This document shows, piece after piece, positions 1 to 12,389 of a stretch of 64,000 nucleotides of DNA. Both the position numbers and the translations under genes were made by a program. The notes beneath the pieces were generated by a model that worked only from the letters and a program-made list of their open reading frames with translations, did no database searches and had not been told where the DNA came from. Each line of letters opens with the position of its first letter. The first letter of the stretch is position 1. The stretch comes from Paragonimus westermani. Taxonomy: Eukaryota > Platyhelminthes > Trematoda > Plagiorchiida > Troglotrematidae. The stretch is taken from positions 27,957-91,956 of the forward strand of contig QNGE01002674.1 in assembly GCA_008508345.1 (NCBI GenBank), in the 5' to 3' direction.

Positions 1-87
1 TGACGGCGTTATATGTTTCAATAACCACAGCGAAAATAATAGTACCTCGTGAAGTCACTGTGCGACGAATATCAATGAGCATATGAT

Positions 88-246
88 TTCACGTCAATTA
101 TTGAAGTTCAGGTTGCACCCTTTTTTGATACAGCACGTGAGTCTAACACATGTTTGTGGTTATCGTTCATTCGCTGTGTTCCACTCAATTCAGGTATACG
201 GGATACTGGTCTCGCGTTGAGTTCTATCTATGCGGGGAACATCACA
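88..246 (+). repeat. 5' LTR remnant of gypsy 1
   Basis: This segment is similar along its length to 4627-4783. Shared stretches include ATTGAAGTTCA, TTTTTGATA, CATTCGCTGT, GATACTGGTC and GTTCT, in the same order and spacing. Direct repeats at both ends of a gypsy coding region are what LTRs look like. The outer boundary is not clear, because homology fades to the left of about position 88. Confidence 0.6.
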
Positions 247-645
247 TTGATGTCGCGGCAGTCTTCAGTAACAATGAGTACTATGCCTCTCGAAACTTCG
301 GACATTCATTCATCCCATCGTGATGTTGAGGTATATTTTGAACGACCTAAACTATGGTGTAAGACCGCATCCAGCCTAAATGAGGAGACGAAATCTGCCT
401 TTATCCTCTCAAGAATAGGGAGTGAGGCCTATTGTCTTCCGGGGAATCTATCTTATCCAAATTCGTTGATGGATCTCCCATATAAGCGCATAAAATATAT
501 ATTACTTGTTCATGTCACCCCTGTAAATTTTGAGGTCGGCGAACGAGCCGAATCCAATATCACGCAGCGCCAGCCGAAGCAATCAGTCTGTGACGTTATT
601 CTCCAAATCCAAAGTCAGACAGGATGATGTGGTTGTGGTGATCAT

Positions 646-1110
646 TTGGAGGACCAACTTCGTGACCGACTCATCGTCGGCAATAATGCTCCGGATCTAC
701 GTATACAACTACCGCTAGTCCCGGAACCTATGTATCAAGATGCTAAAGTCATCTGTGAACACTACGAAAACCCTAATAATACAGTTCAGAGTGGAAGTTC
801 TAGTAAGTCCACAGTTCTGTTTGGATTGACGAAAAGGCGACCTACAGAGCGCAGTACTCTGCGGCTATTCAGTTCATCTCCTGAATACGGTTCTCGAGCA
901 GTTTATCAGAATTCTTCCTGTCAAACGACACATGTCACTAGCAAATTCGAAAAGGTTCTCGCATGTGGAAAGATACACATGCACTCACCGCAGCTCTATA
1001 TGCCACAAGTGCGGAAAACGTGGTCATTCAAAAAGTGTCTGTAAGTCAAACAGGATTTGTCAATTTGTAGGAGCTTACTGGAAAAAATTCGACGTTACAC
1101 GTGACAAGAT
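646..1110 (+). pseudogene. gypsy 1 gag remnant with CCHC zinc knuckle
   Basis: At 1001-1042 the frame reads CHKCGKRGHSKSVC, an exact C-X2-C-X4-H-X4-C zinc knuckle. This is the nucleocapsid RNA-binding motif of retrotransposon Gag. The flanking sequence is basic and serine-rich and shifts frame just before and after. Only the nucleocapsid end of Gag is recognisable; the capsid part upstream (about 150-640) is open in places but too diverged to name. The protease expected between here and the RT (about 1150-1450) cannot be identified with confidence. Confidence 0.65.
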
Positions 1111-1639
1111 GGAGTCCTTTACTTTGGCAGTTGAATCATTCACTTTAGAGCACCCATTTCACACCATTTTCACAGCACTTGGCACGATGCGTTGCTTTAC
1201 TATCGGCAATGGCAGTGTAGAGTCAGTTGTATCACAAGGACATTTATCATAGTTCTATCCAAATTACACACTACATCCTTTTTCTGTGACCATACGAGGT
1301 ATAACTGGTCATTCCAATTCTGTTTTGGGTATAGTTGCTATTCCGCTCTCCAACGAACAACTCAAGTCACTTGATTGCAACTTTGTTGATACTCATCACG
1401 ACCCACCCATTTTGTTGTTGAAGGTTTAAAAATTCTTCATATCTAGTTTGTCTTGCTCGTACCACCGAGTGGCTTCACAAGATTGGATGACTTAATTCAC
1501 AAGTGTTCGAAGGCCACGAGCGTGACTGGCGTGAACCGGTGCTCAACAAGCTAGTAGAAAAGTGTCATTAAGCCTGTTGATTCATTCTCTTGGGCCGCGT
1601 TGATTTTGACACCCTTGAAGTCTGATAGAAAAATCCACG

Positions 1640-2790
1640 TATATGTGGCAATTATCGACTAACTGAGAATCGATGCCTTAAGAAACATACATGTACTGCT
1701 GCCGAACCTGAGGTCATTCTGAAAAAGCTTATAGGACCCGAAGTTTTCTCCAAGATTGACTTGGAGTTACACATCTACAAATTCCTTTGGATGAGGCATC
1801 AACGCCGATAACAACGATCGATACACCTGATGGACGTTTTGAGTACCGATTTTTGCCGTTTGGACTTAATAATTCTCCTGCTAGCTTTCAGCAGGTAATG
1901 AGTAATATTGTGAACGGCGTATATGGGGTTGAGGGTTATCGAGATGATGTTATCGTACATCCTTCAGACAAGTAAACTCACATTTCTCATCTTCTGAAAC
2001 TACTCCAACAGTTTTTTGACAATACCATTGCTGTTACTCCGAACAATTGCGCTTTTACTGTAAGCAGTTTCGAGTGTCTCGGTTACTTGGTTGGCGGTAA
2101 TGGATTCAAACCTGATGCCAAACGTCCAAACGCATTAGTCAAGCAACTTCAACCCAAAACCTATTCGGAATGCGTTCTCCGTTATGTGCTTCGCAGTACC
2201 ATTCCCTTTTTACTTTAAATTTTTCTCACATTGCTGGATGTTTATTCCAGTTGCTTTCCAAGAAGCAGATTACTTGGATTATAACTCATGAACGGCGCGT
2301 GCGTTCACTGTTAATTTTTTTGTCACGCGATATCAAACTTTGTCCATTTCCCCCTAGAACTATGCCTGCGTTGATTACTGACGCTTCTCCAGTTGGAATC
2401 AGAACTGTGCTTAAGCAGGACGACAAACCAGTTGTGTGTACATCACGCTGACCTAATCCAGATGCGCCGTGAAGCTCCGGCGGTATACTAGGCGCTAAAA
2501 TGGCTTCATTAATATATGTTTTGGATACCATTCAAAACTGTGTAGGCTCATGAAGCGCTGAAATTTATCTATAATCCGGACAAGCCATTGGCACGTTCGT
2601 CAGCAGCCATGGTTCAACGATGGAGCATAGCACTAAGTGCATATGACTATACAATACTGCACAAATCAGCCAACCACATCAAACATGTGGACTACTTGTC
2701 ATATGTTCCATATACATCCGAGCAAACTTCTAGTAAGGATTGCCCCCTATTCCGGACACTGCCGGTTAGCCAAACAGAGTTAATTCGCGA
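1640..2790 (+). pseudogene. gypsy 1 reverse transcriptase - RNase H remnant
   Basis: The frame at 1787-1975 carries the RT motif LPFGLNNSPASFQQVM. It is followed by YRDDVIVHPSDK, which corresponds to the catalytic YLDDVIV box, with an R in place of the usual second residue but both aspartates kept. Downstream, about 2050-2150 reads as the thumb region (NNCAFTVSSFECLGYLV-like). The RNase H part is seen at 2300-2450 (ALITDASPVGIRTVLKQD) and at 2588-2797 (RWSIALSAYDYTI...HVDYLS, the end of RNase H). Several frameshifts and stops separate these pieces. Confidence 0.75.
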
Positions 2791-2859
2791 TGCTTAGGGT
2801 TACTTTTCATCCATCCTCAGCGCGCTAAGACGTAGTTGGATCCCACAAGTCGGACGAAA

Positions 2860-3780
2860 ATTCCCTATATTTTATTTGTGTCAGGAAGAAATATCACTCA
2901 ATCCAGATGGGTTATCGTGCTCGAAAGACAGGATTGTTATTCCTCCAACTCTTCGTGAAGCTGTTCTGGACGGTCTACATTCCGAAAATCTCGGAGTTCA
3001 AAGGATGTAGTCTCTGACCAGATCAACGTGCTAGTTTCCAGAGGTTGACGCTGATATTTGTCGTCTGGCTAAAAGTTGTTCATCTTGCCATCACAATTTC
3101 CACAATTCACCGTCTATCTGGACCCCATGGCCGATGTCAACTGGGGCGTGGCAACGGGTTCATGTGGATTAGTGTGGTCCTTTTCTTGACAGGTATTGTG
3201 CGCTAGTACCGACTGATTCCTCTTTGAAGTGGCCGGAAGTGGCATTCACAACAACGTTTACTGCAGAATTCACCATGTACGCCCTCAGAAGAAAGTTCAG
3301 CAGAGATGGTATCCCTCTTGTGTTAGTGACGGACAGTGGAACCCATTTCACTGCCGATATTCTCACCACTTGGCTCAACGGAATTCGGATGTGAGCATCC
3401 GTTTAACGCTGCTCGCCATCCATGCTTTAACGGTCAGGCTAAAAACTTTGTTGGAACACTCAAAAATGCTACAGCCTCTATTAAACGTAGTATATTCAGA
3501 GACCTTGATAAAGGTGTTGACAACTTCTTGCTAAAGTATCGCAATGCCTGTCATTCAACTGCACATGAAAGTCCCGCCAAACCTTTTGAAGGACGGTCAT
3601 TGAGATCAAACTTGTTGTGTATTCAACTCTCTAAAGTTACCTTCCATCGTGGTTGCACTAACCTGCACTTGTGTACTGCAACGCTTCCTGTATTACACTT
3701 CAAAAATCTTTCTTCTCAGTGTAGATCTCGTCATTGTGGCCTCTCTCTGTTTAGTTCCCGAGAGCTAAGAGTTTCCTTTC
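2860..3780 (+). pseudogene. gypsy 1 integrase remnant
   Basis: About 3130-3390 translates to a retroviral-type integrase core. WQRVHVD supplies the first catalytic Asp, then comes a WPEVAFTTTFTAEF stretch, then VTDSGTHFTADIL, which supplies the second Asp in the usual DxGxxF setting. The next section (3336-3570, frame-shifted) matches the NGQAKNFVGTLK region, where family members carry the third acidic residue. The stop after HVD and the frameshift near 3390 inactivate the gene. The zinc-binding HHCC domain should lie at about 2900-3110 and is only partly legible. Confidence 0.7.
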
Positions 3781-3985
3781 CTTGTTAGCCAATCAAGTGG
3801 CTAACCAGCATTAGCCAGCTAGACACAAAGGCCTCACTGGCACACATCCCGGTCTTGTTTCTTCGGGTTTACACTGGATATGTGGGGTGTTGGTGGGACT
3901 GCAATTAGTGCAGCGCAAGCCAACGGCAGTGATGGCTAAGCACATGCGTCCTTTAGCTTCGGTCACTGTGACAGGCTAATCTGAA
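3630..3985 (+). repeat. gypsy 1 3' internal segment, also present inverted at 57.4-57.7 kb
   Basis: This stretch downstream of integrase matches the reverse complement of about 57420-57740. Shared landmarks include CACTAACCTGCACT, CTGCAACGCTTC, TGTATTACACTTCAAA, GGCTAACCAGCATT and CTTCGGGTTTACACTGGATATGTGG. It marks a second, minus-strand copy of the same gypsy family. Confidence 0.7.
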
Positions 3986-4309
3986 TCGGATGCCGCCAAC
4001 CGGTTACGACTCAAAAACGTCATCTGGTTGACTTCCGAAGAATCTTGGTTATATTTTACTTATATCGAATTCTAGATGATGATTTATCTGTATATAATCG
4101 ACAAGTATAACAGACACGTTTTGAGGATACAGATCAGTTCGTTTCAAATTATGGTGTGACTTCAGATAATGTTGAGTTCGTTCTAAATTTGAACTTGAAC
4201 CAAGAGATTACAAGCCTCATTCGGAGGTCTTCAAGGCTGCAAATCAAACCCAGAAAGATGCTCAAGATCCCGTAGTGCCATTCAACGTGTGGCGGACGTG
4301 ATGAATGCC

Positions 4310-4620
4310 ACTGAACACACGTTCTACGCTCAGCATTGGCGTTGGTGGGTTCCAGAGTGAACTATTTGAGAAATCCTTTCGGGTCAGTCGATATCCTGAA
4401 TTATTTGGTGTTTCCATATAGGACAGTGGGACAGGTGGCTAACAGAGTCCGAATTTGAAATTTCCGAGCTCCCGATGTGGCTTCGTAGCTCAGATGGTAG
4501 AGCGCTTGCCGCGTTGTGGCATGCTGTACCTGTCGCTGATTCGAATCCAGCCGAAGCCCTGACTTTTCACAGTTGAGTCTCATCTGAAATCATAAATCTG
4601 CCACACTGCTTACTAGTAAT
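4310..4620 (+). repeat. tRNA-like repeat (family C), copy 1
   Basis: The core at 4479-4558 is an 80-nt tRNA-like sequence. It has 7-bp acceptor arms GGCTTCG/CGAAGCC, a D-arm TAGCTCAGATGGTAGAGC (a typical pol III A box) and a T-arm with loop TTCGAAT (B box). The anticodon stem is weak, so this is probably not a working tRNA. About 100 bases on each side are also shared with 56560-56760, so the tRNA-like part is the head of a longer repeat, as in SINEs. It sits just before the 3' LTR of gypsy 1. Confidence 0.65.
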
Positions 4621-4626
4621 ATACGT

Positions 4627-4783
4627 TCATGTCATTTATTGAAGTTCAAGCTGTACACTTTTTGATAAGGCGCGTAAGTGTAATATGAACGTGTGGTCAT
4701 CCATCATTCGCTGTATTCTGCTCAATTCGTGTGTACGAGATACTGGTCCAACGTTAAGTTCTGTCTACTCAGGAAATATCATA
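4627..4783 (+). repeat. 3' LTR remnant of gypsy 1
   Basis: Partner of the segment at 88-246, with the same block order and moderate divergence. The two LTRs of one insertion start out identical, so the visible mismatches imply an old insertion. Confidence 0.6.
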
Positions 4784-5985
4784 CATTTTCTGGGCATGTT
4801 GCACGCACACTATTCGTCATAATAAATGTAATCACCCTACACTTCCTCATGTAGATTATGGGATTGAGTTTTTTTCTTGAACCCATAGATACCCCCGGGC
4901 GCGGAAATTTTCCGCCAAGAATGGATGCACAAAACCTCTTCCTGGCTTAATAAGTAGCGAGATTCGCAACTTCTTGACGGTTTACAGCAATCAACGAAGT
5001 CCTGTGCTGGAATCTGCCTGGTCGTTCTCCGGATTTTGGAGTTTTCCGTCTTGCCTCACGAAAGCCGGCGAACTTTTACATTTTCACTGCGTTAGCTATA
5101 TCACGTAATGGCGAGACACTGAAGATATATTAGAGCGTTCTCCTTACATAACCTTGTAGAAGGTTAATTAGTGTAGCATGACATTTTCCAGATTGAATCT
5201 GTGAGGCAAGCGGACTATGCATTTTCCTGCTGGTGCATCGGAATTTCGCAGACTTGTCATTTTTTTCATCACGCCGTATTTGGGGGCAGTTTACACGTCT
5301 GTGCTGCTGTTTAATTATTCGTTTTTTTATCACCGATATTTATCTGCAATGATCTCGCCCGTTCCATCATACTTCTTATATTTGCGTTGGAAAATATACA
5401 TAATTATTTTTATTGTTTCTGATATTAGTTTATGCCGAGTATCAATCCCCCATCAGGACTGCGAAAGAGCATTCTGAATTTTCTTATCGACGCTGATACG
5501 ACGGGGATCGTGGACACAGCACGTCAACGTCCCGACGCGGCACCACTTTAGTCAGATTCTTCTTTGCTCAACTCAGTAACACGCTTCAGAAGGCGGACGA
5601 ATTATCCCTACCGCACAAACTGTGCACGTTCTTTTCTCAGCCACTGTCCGCGCAGAATACTCCGTTTCCTCGATGACCGCTTCCATTTATTCGCAAAGCG
5701 TAAGGTCACGGGAAACTTGGAGTACCTAAGCGCGTTTCACAGTGTTTGAACCAGGTACAGGTAGAAAATACTCGAACATACCAAACTCATACAAGAATAG
5801 GTTCTCCTCAGGGCCTGCGGGAGCAAACGCTCCCTACTTAGGCATACACGACGTCTAAGAAAGATAAAACCTTCATCTCTCTTTGCGACTTCCCGAGGGA
5901 GAGAATCTGTTTGACTCCCCACTTGTGGCTGAATCGTCCAATGAGTACTACTCGCAGTCTATGACGTTGCACCACCGAACTGGCA
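4784..5985. other. no recognisable gene
   Basis: Only short chance reading frames. I see no domain, splice-bounded coding block or repeat shared with the rest of the window. A thymine-rich tract lies near 5260-5420. Confidence 0.4.
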
Positions 5986-5989
5986 TCTT

Positions 5990-6790
5990 ATCCAATCGAC
6001 GCAAGACATCCGGCAGCCACTCGTTACCGCTTAGTTTTCTGTGCTAGATGTTGAAGACCTTCTGTTCAAGGTTACCTGATACAGTGCAATGGGTCCTGAC
6101 AAGATTCCTCTCACAATTCTCAGAGAATCAGTTGCTCATCTAGCATGATCCCTCCCCACCTGTTTAAGCAGATACTCCAGACTGGCGTTCTCCCCATCGC
6201 ACTGGGAAAGGTGACGAGCACACCCATATTTACGGCAGGCGACTGGCACTCTCCAGCCAGCATACGGTCAATCGGCCTCACCAGCGTTCCGTTCAAGAAG
6301 AAGCAGCGCCTATTTAAGTGTGCCATTCTCAATCACTTCTTATCAACTCGTTTTCTATTCCACCCAGCACGACTTCTCTCCTAACAGGTTGTGCATAACA
6401 AACATGCTTAATTTCATGGATGATCAGACGGAGGATCAAAACAGTGACCTCATATCAGGAGCTATCTTCTTCGATTTCGCCAAGTCATCTGACCATATCT
6501 CACACAGCCACCTAAAATACAACCTGGGAGCCTATGGTATCCAAGGAGAGGTTCTTCGCAAGAGTGCCTATGTTCCTAATAAAAAAACTTTCTGGGCTAA
6601 AACCGGATCGGACCTCTCGTCTCTCGGTTTCGCATCTGTGTGACTTCCTCAACAGCCAGTGCTAGGTCCTCTGTGATTTCTGATCTACATCAACGACCTC
6701 CCAGACATTATTTCTAGTAGCGCCTTTCTGTGCGCCGACAATCTAAAAATTTGGGGTGCAACCGGTCCCAACGCACTACTTATTAATCTT
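5990..6790 (+). pseudogene. CR1/Jockey-like reverse transcriptase, broken
   Basis: Spread over three frames, the order of RT motifs is intact. AMGPDKIPLTILRE is the GPDGIP box at the start of the fingers. LFKQ(I/S)LQTGVLP and YRPISLTS-like (read here as IRSIGLTSVP) follow. Then FFDFAKSSDHISHSHL, the equivalent of FLDFAKAFDxVxH with the first catalytic Asp. Last is VLGPLxFxIYINDLPDII, then LCADNLKIW, where the catalytic YADD/FADD box has become CADN. Loss of the second Asp, plus frameshifts at about 6320, 6640 and 6660, make it inactive. Confidence 0.75.
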
Positions 6791-6982
6791 GAGGCGGGTA
6801 GGCACTGTTATAAGATTGGGATCTCCCACTAAACGACAACGGGTGTGCTCACATGTCACCCGGTGAAGATTCTGACAGTACCTTCGTGATTCATAGTGCG
6901 TTTGGCACAGTAGATATGAAAATCGATCTGAGGGATAACCTGGGCACCTGGTTGCCATCTGACTTATCTTTCGCGTATCACC

Positions 6983-7519
6983 ATGAGATGGCCGCGGAGA
7001 AGAGATCCACCGCTCAGGATGATTGAGCACATTTCCCCGCAGAGACAAGAAGGTGCTTCAAAACTTCACTTGGTTTTACGTAAGACCGCTCCCAGAGTAT
7101 GCTACTCAGGTGGTGTGTGCTTGCCTGGAGAAGACATTAAATGTGGAGCGTGTTCAGCCGCGACTACCAAGCTAGTCACCGATCTGAGAAATGTCGCGTA
7201 CGAGCCCCGACTTGAAATTTTTGATTTGTATCTAATCGGCTATCGACGTCTTCGTGGTGATTTAATTCTTACACACCTTTTTCTCAGAGTAGACCTCGTA
7301 GAACAGATCTTCACTGTACCAAATGATGAAGGCCGGCGAAGGTATATTAGGGAGCTTTTCAAGCTGTATCCCCGGATATTACCTGGGCAACAGTTCTTTT
7401 CTTATAGGGTTATTTATCACTGGAACAACCTCCTTTCTGATATCTTCGACAACTCTTCTACTAGGTATTTTGGAATCCTGGTTAATTCTCCTTCACCTAA
7501 AAATTTAATAAGTAAGTGA
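6983..7519 (+). pseudogene. LINE ORF2 C-terminal domain
   Basis: An open stretch of about 178 codons continuing the LINE after the RT. It carries the segment LRNVAYEPRLEIFDLYL, then GYRRLRGDLILTHLFL, then FFSYRVIYHWNNLLSDIF. This module follows the RT thumb in CR1/Jockey-like LINEs, and its function is not well defined. It is the longest intact piece of this element. The reading frame differs from that of the RT, so it would not be made as part of a fusion from this copy. Confidence 0.65.
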
Positions 7520-9095
7520 TGCTATTCTCTGGTCCTCAAATGTGGTGCTACGTCCTGTTTTCAACGATTATCTTCCGAATCAACAGATGCCCGTTGACAT
7601 CCAGCAAGAGTAATCGGCCAGATCCGGAAATCTCCGGCCCCGCCCTCAAAATCGTGTCTCAACCTCTGAATCACCGAAACATGTCAAATCCCACCGATGG
7701 TTTGTCAATATGTAAAATTACGGGTGGTCCAACAGAGGGGTAAGAAGAATTGCTAAACTCACTACAGTCGGTTTGCCAATCAGACTGTGGTCTGTTGGTG
7801 CATAAAACTAACACACACACAAATGTGGAACTAACCGTTCCCTCACTTTGTGTTATCTGTAGCATAATGGTGATTTTGCTGATCATAGAAACCACGTTAT
7901 GTCACTGTTTATCTTTTACCCCTACTATAGAGCCAGTTACCCTTTTGCTTACCCGTTACGCGCTATTCTCCATGCCTGTTGTGTTCATTGTACATATAGA
8001 CTATTTGTCTGTTGCTTGAATCAGTACTCACTCCGACCCCGAGCGTTTTGCCTTCTGATTTCACGCGATCGTGGTTATCAGGGGTTAATCGTAGTAACGT
8101 TCCTTTAGCACATCGGAGGAACCGTGTTCACTGAAATCTCGTCATCACTGAGAAAAGATGAATTCTTCTCAACAAACACAGATCCATTGTGAGGAATACT
8201 TTGTGGACAGCTACGTGAGTAATCGCTTTTGCCTTGCAGCATTGTGGAGTGAGCTCTCCGCTCCACTACATTACACTTCAACAATTACTGAACGCACTTG
8301 CATCAACAGAAAAAGCAGTCTGGTCAATTTCCAGATGACGTCAATTAGGAATCAAGATGTTACCGAAAGTAAAGCTTCGTCGTCCCCGCATTTGAAATTG
8401 AAGAATTTTTGATGATGAAGCCCATTTATCACTCGTGCCAGTTGATGCACAACAGGGGAGACAATGAGGGATCGTCCGTTGAAACTGGGGTTTCAACCTA
8501 GCAGACCGGAATGCAGACTTAGATTTCTGTCATCGAGTGTTTGCAAGACTTGAAATAATACATCCGACTAGGGTGTTTCTGTTACCTCTGTGGCAATTTC
8601 TAGTCTCGAATCGATCAGTATCTATGACATTAGTGTGGTTACCGATATTTCCCCCTTATATCGGCTCATTCATACAGATTTCGAAGTCTTAAGCATCGAC
8701 ATAGGAAATTTAAGAGGCTGAAATTATATACACCTGTCTCCATCACAGCGAACTTGTGAAAGTGAAATCGAAATTGCAATTGAACCAGTGGACCATTTAT
8801 TAGTTGACCTTGGTTTGGCGCGTGGAACGGTTTTCGTTGGTGGGTATCGCTTACATTTTTTGTGCATCTCAAAGAAAAGTAAGTTTTTATGCTGTCTTTA
8901 CTGATGAGTAACATGTTCGTTTTTTATCCGTAGCAGCTACACATCCTATGGCGTTGTGCCCCAGCGGTGCCCCTCGTAAAGTATGCGCAACCCCAGTGGA
9001 CGTTGCTACAATGCTTTCATTGGTTGACATTCAGCTCAACTAAAGACTGCTGGATACCATCATATGGTGGTAGTCAGCGGACGCAGTAAGCCACC
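7520..9095. other. no recognisable gene
   Basis: Short reading frames only. Nothing I can name or match to another part of the window. Confidence 0.4.
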
Positions 9096-9099
9096 AGAA

Positions 9100-9163
9100 A
9101 TTTATGACGTCAGTTACACATATACAGGGTTAACCCCGTATATGTATAACTGACGTCATAAAT
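9100..9163. repeat. 64-bp near-perfect palindrome containing two TGACGTCA sites
   Basis: The two 32-base halves are reverse complements, with mismatches at only two pairs (9126/9137 and 9117/9146) and no spacer; the centre is GGGTTAACCC. Each arm contains TGACGTCA, itself a palindrome and the consensus CRE/ATF octamer. It could be the core of a small inverted-repeat transposon (MITE), a cruciform-forming sequence or a regulatory site. The flanks at about 9087-9093 and 9190-9197 repeat CAGTAAG in inverted orientation, hinting at a longer, more decayed inverted repeat. Confidence 0.85.
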
Positions 9164-9164
9164 C

Positions 9165-12100
9165 ATTCGTTCTGATTAAATGCCGCTGCTTACTGTACCA
9201 TTTAAATTGTTGGTTTCACACGTTTTATTCCATCGTGGACAGATATCTCAACTCCATGGCCTTGCATCTTTGCGAAATGCAAAAATGTGTTTTGAAAATT
9301 GTGCATCCATGTTGGGTTACTAAGAGGTCTCGTAGGGTCTTTACTAAAGAGGGCTGCGCATGAATTCATGATTTGTTTTTGACAGTCTCGATAAGAACAG
9401 GGTACCTGCGTAAACCTGATGAATGCCATACTTCGGATGGGGCTGAAGGCGACGCCCCATATGAGAGCGTATACTTGAGCCACTTGGTTCATAGGTTGAT
9501 TGGTTGGGCTTTCAGCGCGTTCATCCTGAAGCCATGAGTACTACTTGGTGCGGTTCAAATGAATTATCATTTCACACTGCCATCCGTATAGCAATCCATA
9601 AAACGCGAATTGTGTGTACGATTGTTAGAAATGAGATGTGCAGTTTTGGGAAAACACCACCGGTCGTGATTATAGCTAAATGCAATAGAATACAATGTAC
9701 ATTATACATAATGTAAGTGATTTTGCTGCAATCGGTACTCTCTTTTTAAACCCATAGACCGCGTGCTTATACGCGCGATGTACTACGTTCACAGATTACA
9801 ACCATGTGATTATAATGAACCTTCCCTATGAGTGCGTACGCAATTAGTTATCTTGTGCCTTGCCTCTCCGAAGCGTTTCCACACCCACAGTGAAGGCAGT
9901 GACTAGGACGGATGGTTTCAGAAATACGCTAAAACAATAGTTGCTCTGATTCCTTCCGCTTCGAAAATCCGATTCATCCGTTACCGTGTGAGTGGACTGG
10001 AAACCAACGGGTCGCAACTTACAAAAATGTATTATTATCAGTTTGTTCTAGACACCAGTGTAAAAATAATAAAATTTATAGAGTGGAAATGCTTAGCAAA
10101 CTCTAGTGAGCTAAGCGCTTCCGAATATCCTAGGGGTTGTTTACTTTTCAGTATTACATTGAAGTCAAGGCTAGAAAATCTACTTCCACAGTCATCTGTG
10201 TGAAGCTTTTTCACGCTCCCAAATTGGTGCTCAACCATCAGTCACGATTTTTTAATAGAACACGAGCTGTTCCGTGCGTCCACTCATGGACTTCGTGCGA
10301 CGGTCATGGACTGATGCAATGTTGCCGAACGCCACGCTAAATTTACGATAGCTAATCGACTTGGTTAGTATAGTTCCTCTCACATGCCTTCATGAATGTA
10401 TACTGAATGAATATATACTGGTGCTTGTGGGTGCAAGTAATGTGGCTTTAACAAGACCACTTTGTAACAGTTCATCTGCCCTGTGTATATGCGTTCGCAT
10501 GGACACAAGTTCGTCGAGTACCTGTTTCCTCCTTTCCGTTTGACCAATTCTGTTTGGCTGCATGTGTGGCAGACTGTAACGTGCAGATGCTTGGTGTGCT
10601 CTCCATTCAGTGCTTATTCACAGACATTTCCTTTCCTTCTCTCTCTACTCTGTTTGTTCTAGTGAGCTGGATATTGACAGCTCAAAAATGTTTTCTCATA
10701 TACGCTCAAACATTATGCACGGGGCCTGCAATATCTCTTTAGTAACCACTAACCAAGCGTGTCTTTTTTCGGGTAAACCTGATAATAATGGACGTCTTTA
10801 TAACCATACCGTCTTGATGTGCAGTTTTCTGTTCTGAAAGACTTCTTTTTCATCCTTTTTTCTGCTACCTCTGAAGCAGTGCAATCATAGCAGTTAGCCG
10901 TCTCCAATGATGTTGCTTGCTGTCTTTTATGTCAAATTTAAACCTACGTTTCGACGATTTAAGAAAAACTTGAGATCGCAGATTCATCGCTGTCATTTGG
11001 TTTCTTTAACAGAGGTAGGCCTAAACAAAATTGTGACGCAGTGTGGTGTAAAAGGGTAGGATTGATACTGTAAGGACTGCGTCTTGGAATATAATGGAAA
11101 AATTGAAAGATGGTAGTCGATTCCAAGTAGATGCAAATGGATTTCAAACATGAATTAGGACGGCATCAGTCGCGCCGATGAACTACCACCGAAATTCTGA
11201 CTGAGTAAACAAAACCTCAGGCGCATAGTATGCCGATGACAACCGGGAAGTGAAACGAACATTTGTCGAAGTTAAATCTGTGAATGAAGGTAGTCATGGA
11301 CAGATGTGTAACCGAATGCGGATTGAAAAGTAGAAAACCACTATATGGATGATACGCTATCGTCATTACATTTTAGGGTGCTATACGAATAAATGCAACC
11401 TACTCTATTGATCGTAATAACCAAAGTAATCTGACTGTACTCGTATGATGTAAATGACACTAGCTACACCACTGAACCGGTGCCAAACGCCTGATCCGGT
11501 CTAAAAATACCGCTCGGGAACAGTTTTCAGTTGCTATAATCTTTTTATGAACATCGAACGAACGAACGATTGAGCAGAGATTGACTACTTTAGTTTGATG
11601 GCAAAAAGAGAAGACAGAGAACGTACCAAAGCTACCGTCTGTGTATTAGCAAACAGACGTCTACGGTCTCCGCTTGTTTTGTCGGTTTCTTTACAGAAGA
11701 TGTTTTTGATATCGACACAAAATGTTAATGGTGATGCTTAGAAAAGTCTCCTATGAAAACTTTAAAACATAACGCATCACGAGTAGGACGTTCAAAAAGC
11801 ACCTTACGGACAACGTTTTCAGAATTACGTACGAAGAGTGCTACCATGCTTCTCTGTTTCTAGAATTATGTGGACACGTTGGCTGCGCTTTTTCTAACAG
11901 TGACGTTGCACCTGGTCCGTTCTTGCTTCCTGGGGACGCCCAAATGGAAGTCGAACAGTTGACTGCTGGTCGAATGGTACTGGTTTTTACTTCGCTTATA
12001 AAATGAGTTTCAAGCTGATTCATTTTCAATGAGCCTGTAAGAGAGCCAGAATTCGTTTCCCTTGCAACAGATGTCACGGCATTACTGCGGAGCTGTTTCT

Positions 12101-12385
12101 TCCAGAAGCAGGTGACAAGTGACCGCCGTCTTTTTGTTCTCAGGATATGAGCATACTTGCCATCGTATTTCACCAACGTTTGGGATCATTTGAGGAACCC
12201 TGATTGGCATCTCGTCGAGGCTGGTTCCGGAATGATGAGACAACTTGATAGAGGCGCGTAAAGTTGACTTCAGTTTATGAGTAACTTACCGTTAGCATGA
12301 GTTTGTGTTCGAGAGGGACGAATATTGAACCTACTGTTGAAGGTCAGTCGTCCGACACTAATTCCCAATGAATGCAGGATACACT
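9165..12385. other. no recognisable gene
   Basis: About 3.2 kb without a supportable feature. Reading frames are short and compositionally unremarkable. Confidence 0.4.
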
Positions 12386-12389
12386 TCTT

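Larger units (their letters stand above)
88..4783 (+). mobile_element. Ty3/gypsy LTR retrotransposon 1, decayed, nearly full length
   Basis: Gag zinc knuckle, reverse transcriptase, RNase H and integrase remnants follow each other on the + strand in the standard Ty3/gypsy order, between two related LTR-like segments (88-246 and 4627-4783). Every domain is broken by stops or frameshifts, so the copy cannot be autonomous. Reading frames change about every 200-400 bases, which fits old, neutral decay. The order RT, RNase H, integrase excludes Ty1/copia. The family could be CsRn1/Boudicca-like, which is common in flatworms, but I cannot assign it without an alignment. Confidence 0.8.
5990..7519 (+). 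mobile_element. CR1/Jockey-like LINE fragment, 5' truncated
   Basis: A reverse transcriptase followed by a C-terminal LINE domain, with no endonuclease upstream. This fits the usual 5' truncation of LINEs. The C-terminal part contains the YRRLRGDLI and FFSYRVIYHWNNL motifs seen in flatworm and other invertebrate CR1/Jockey-type LINE proteins. Confidence 0.75.

Noticed and set aside
11841..12176. Minus-strand frame of 111 codons as a gypsy Gag/protease
   Set aside because: No zinc knuckle or DTG box; composition alone is not evidence.
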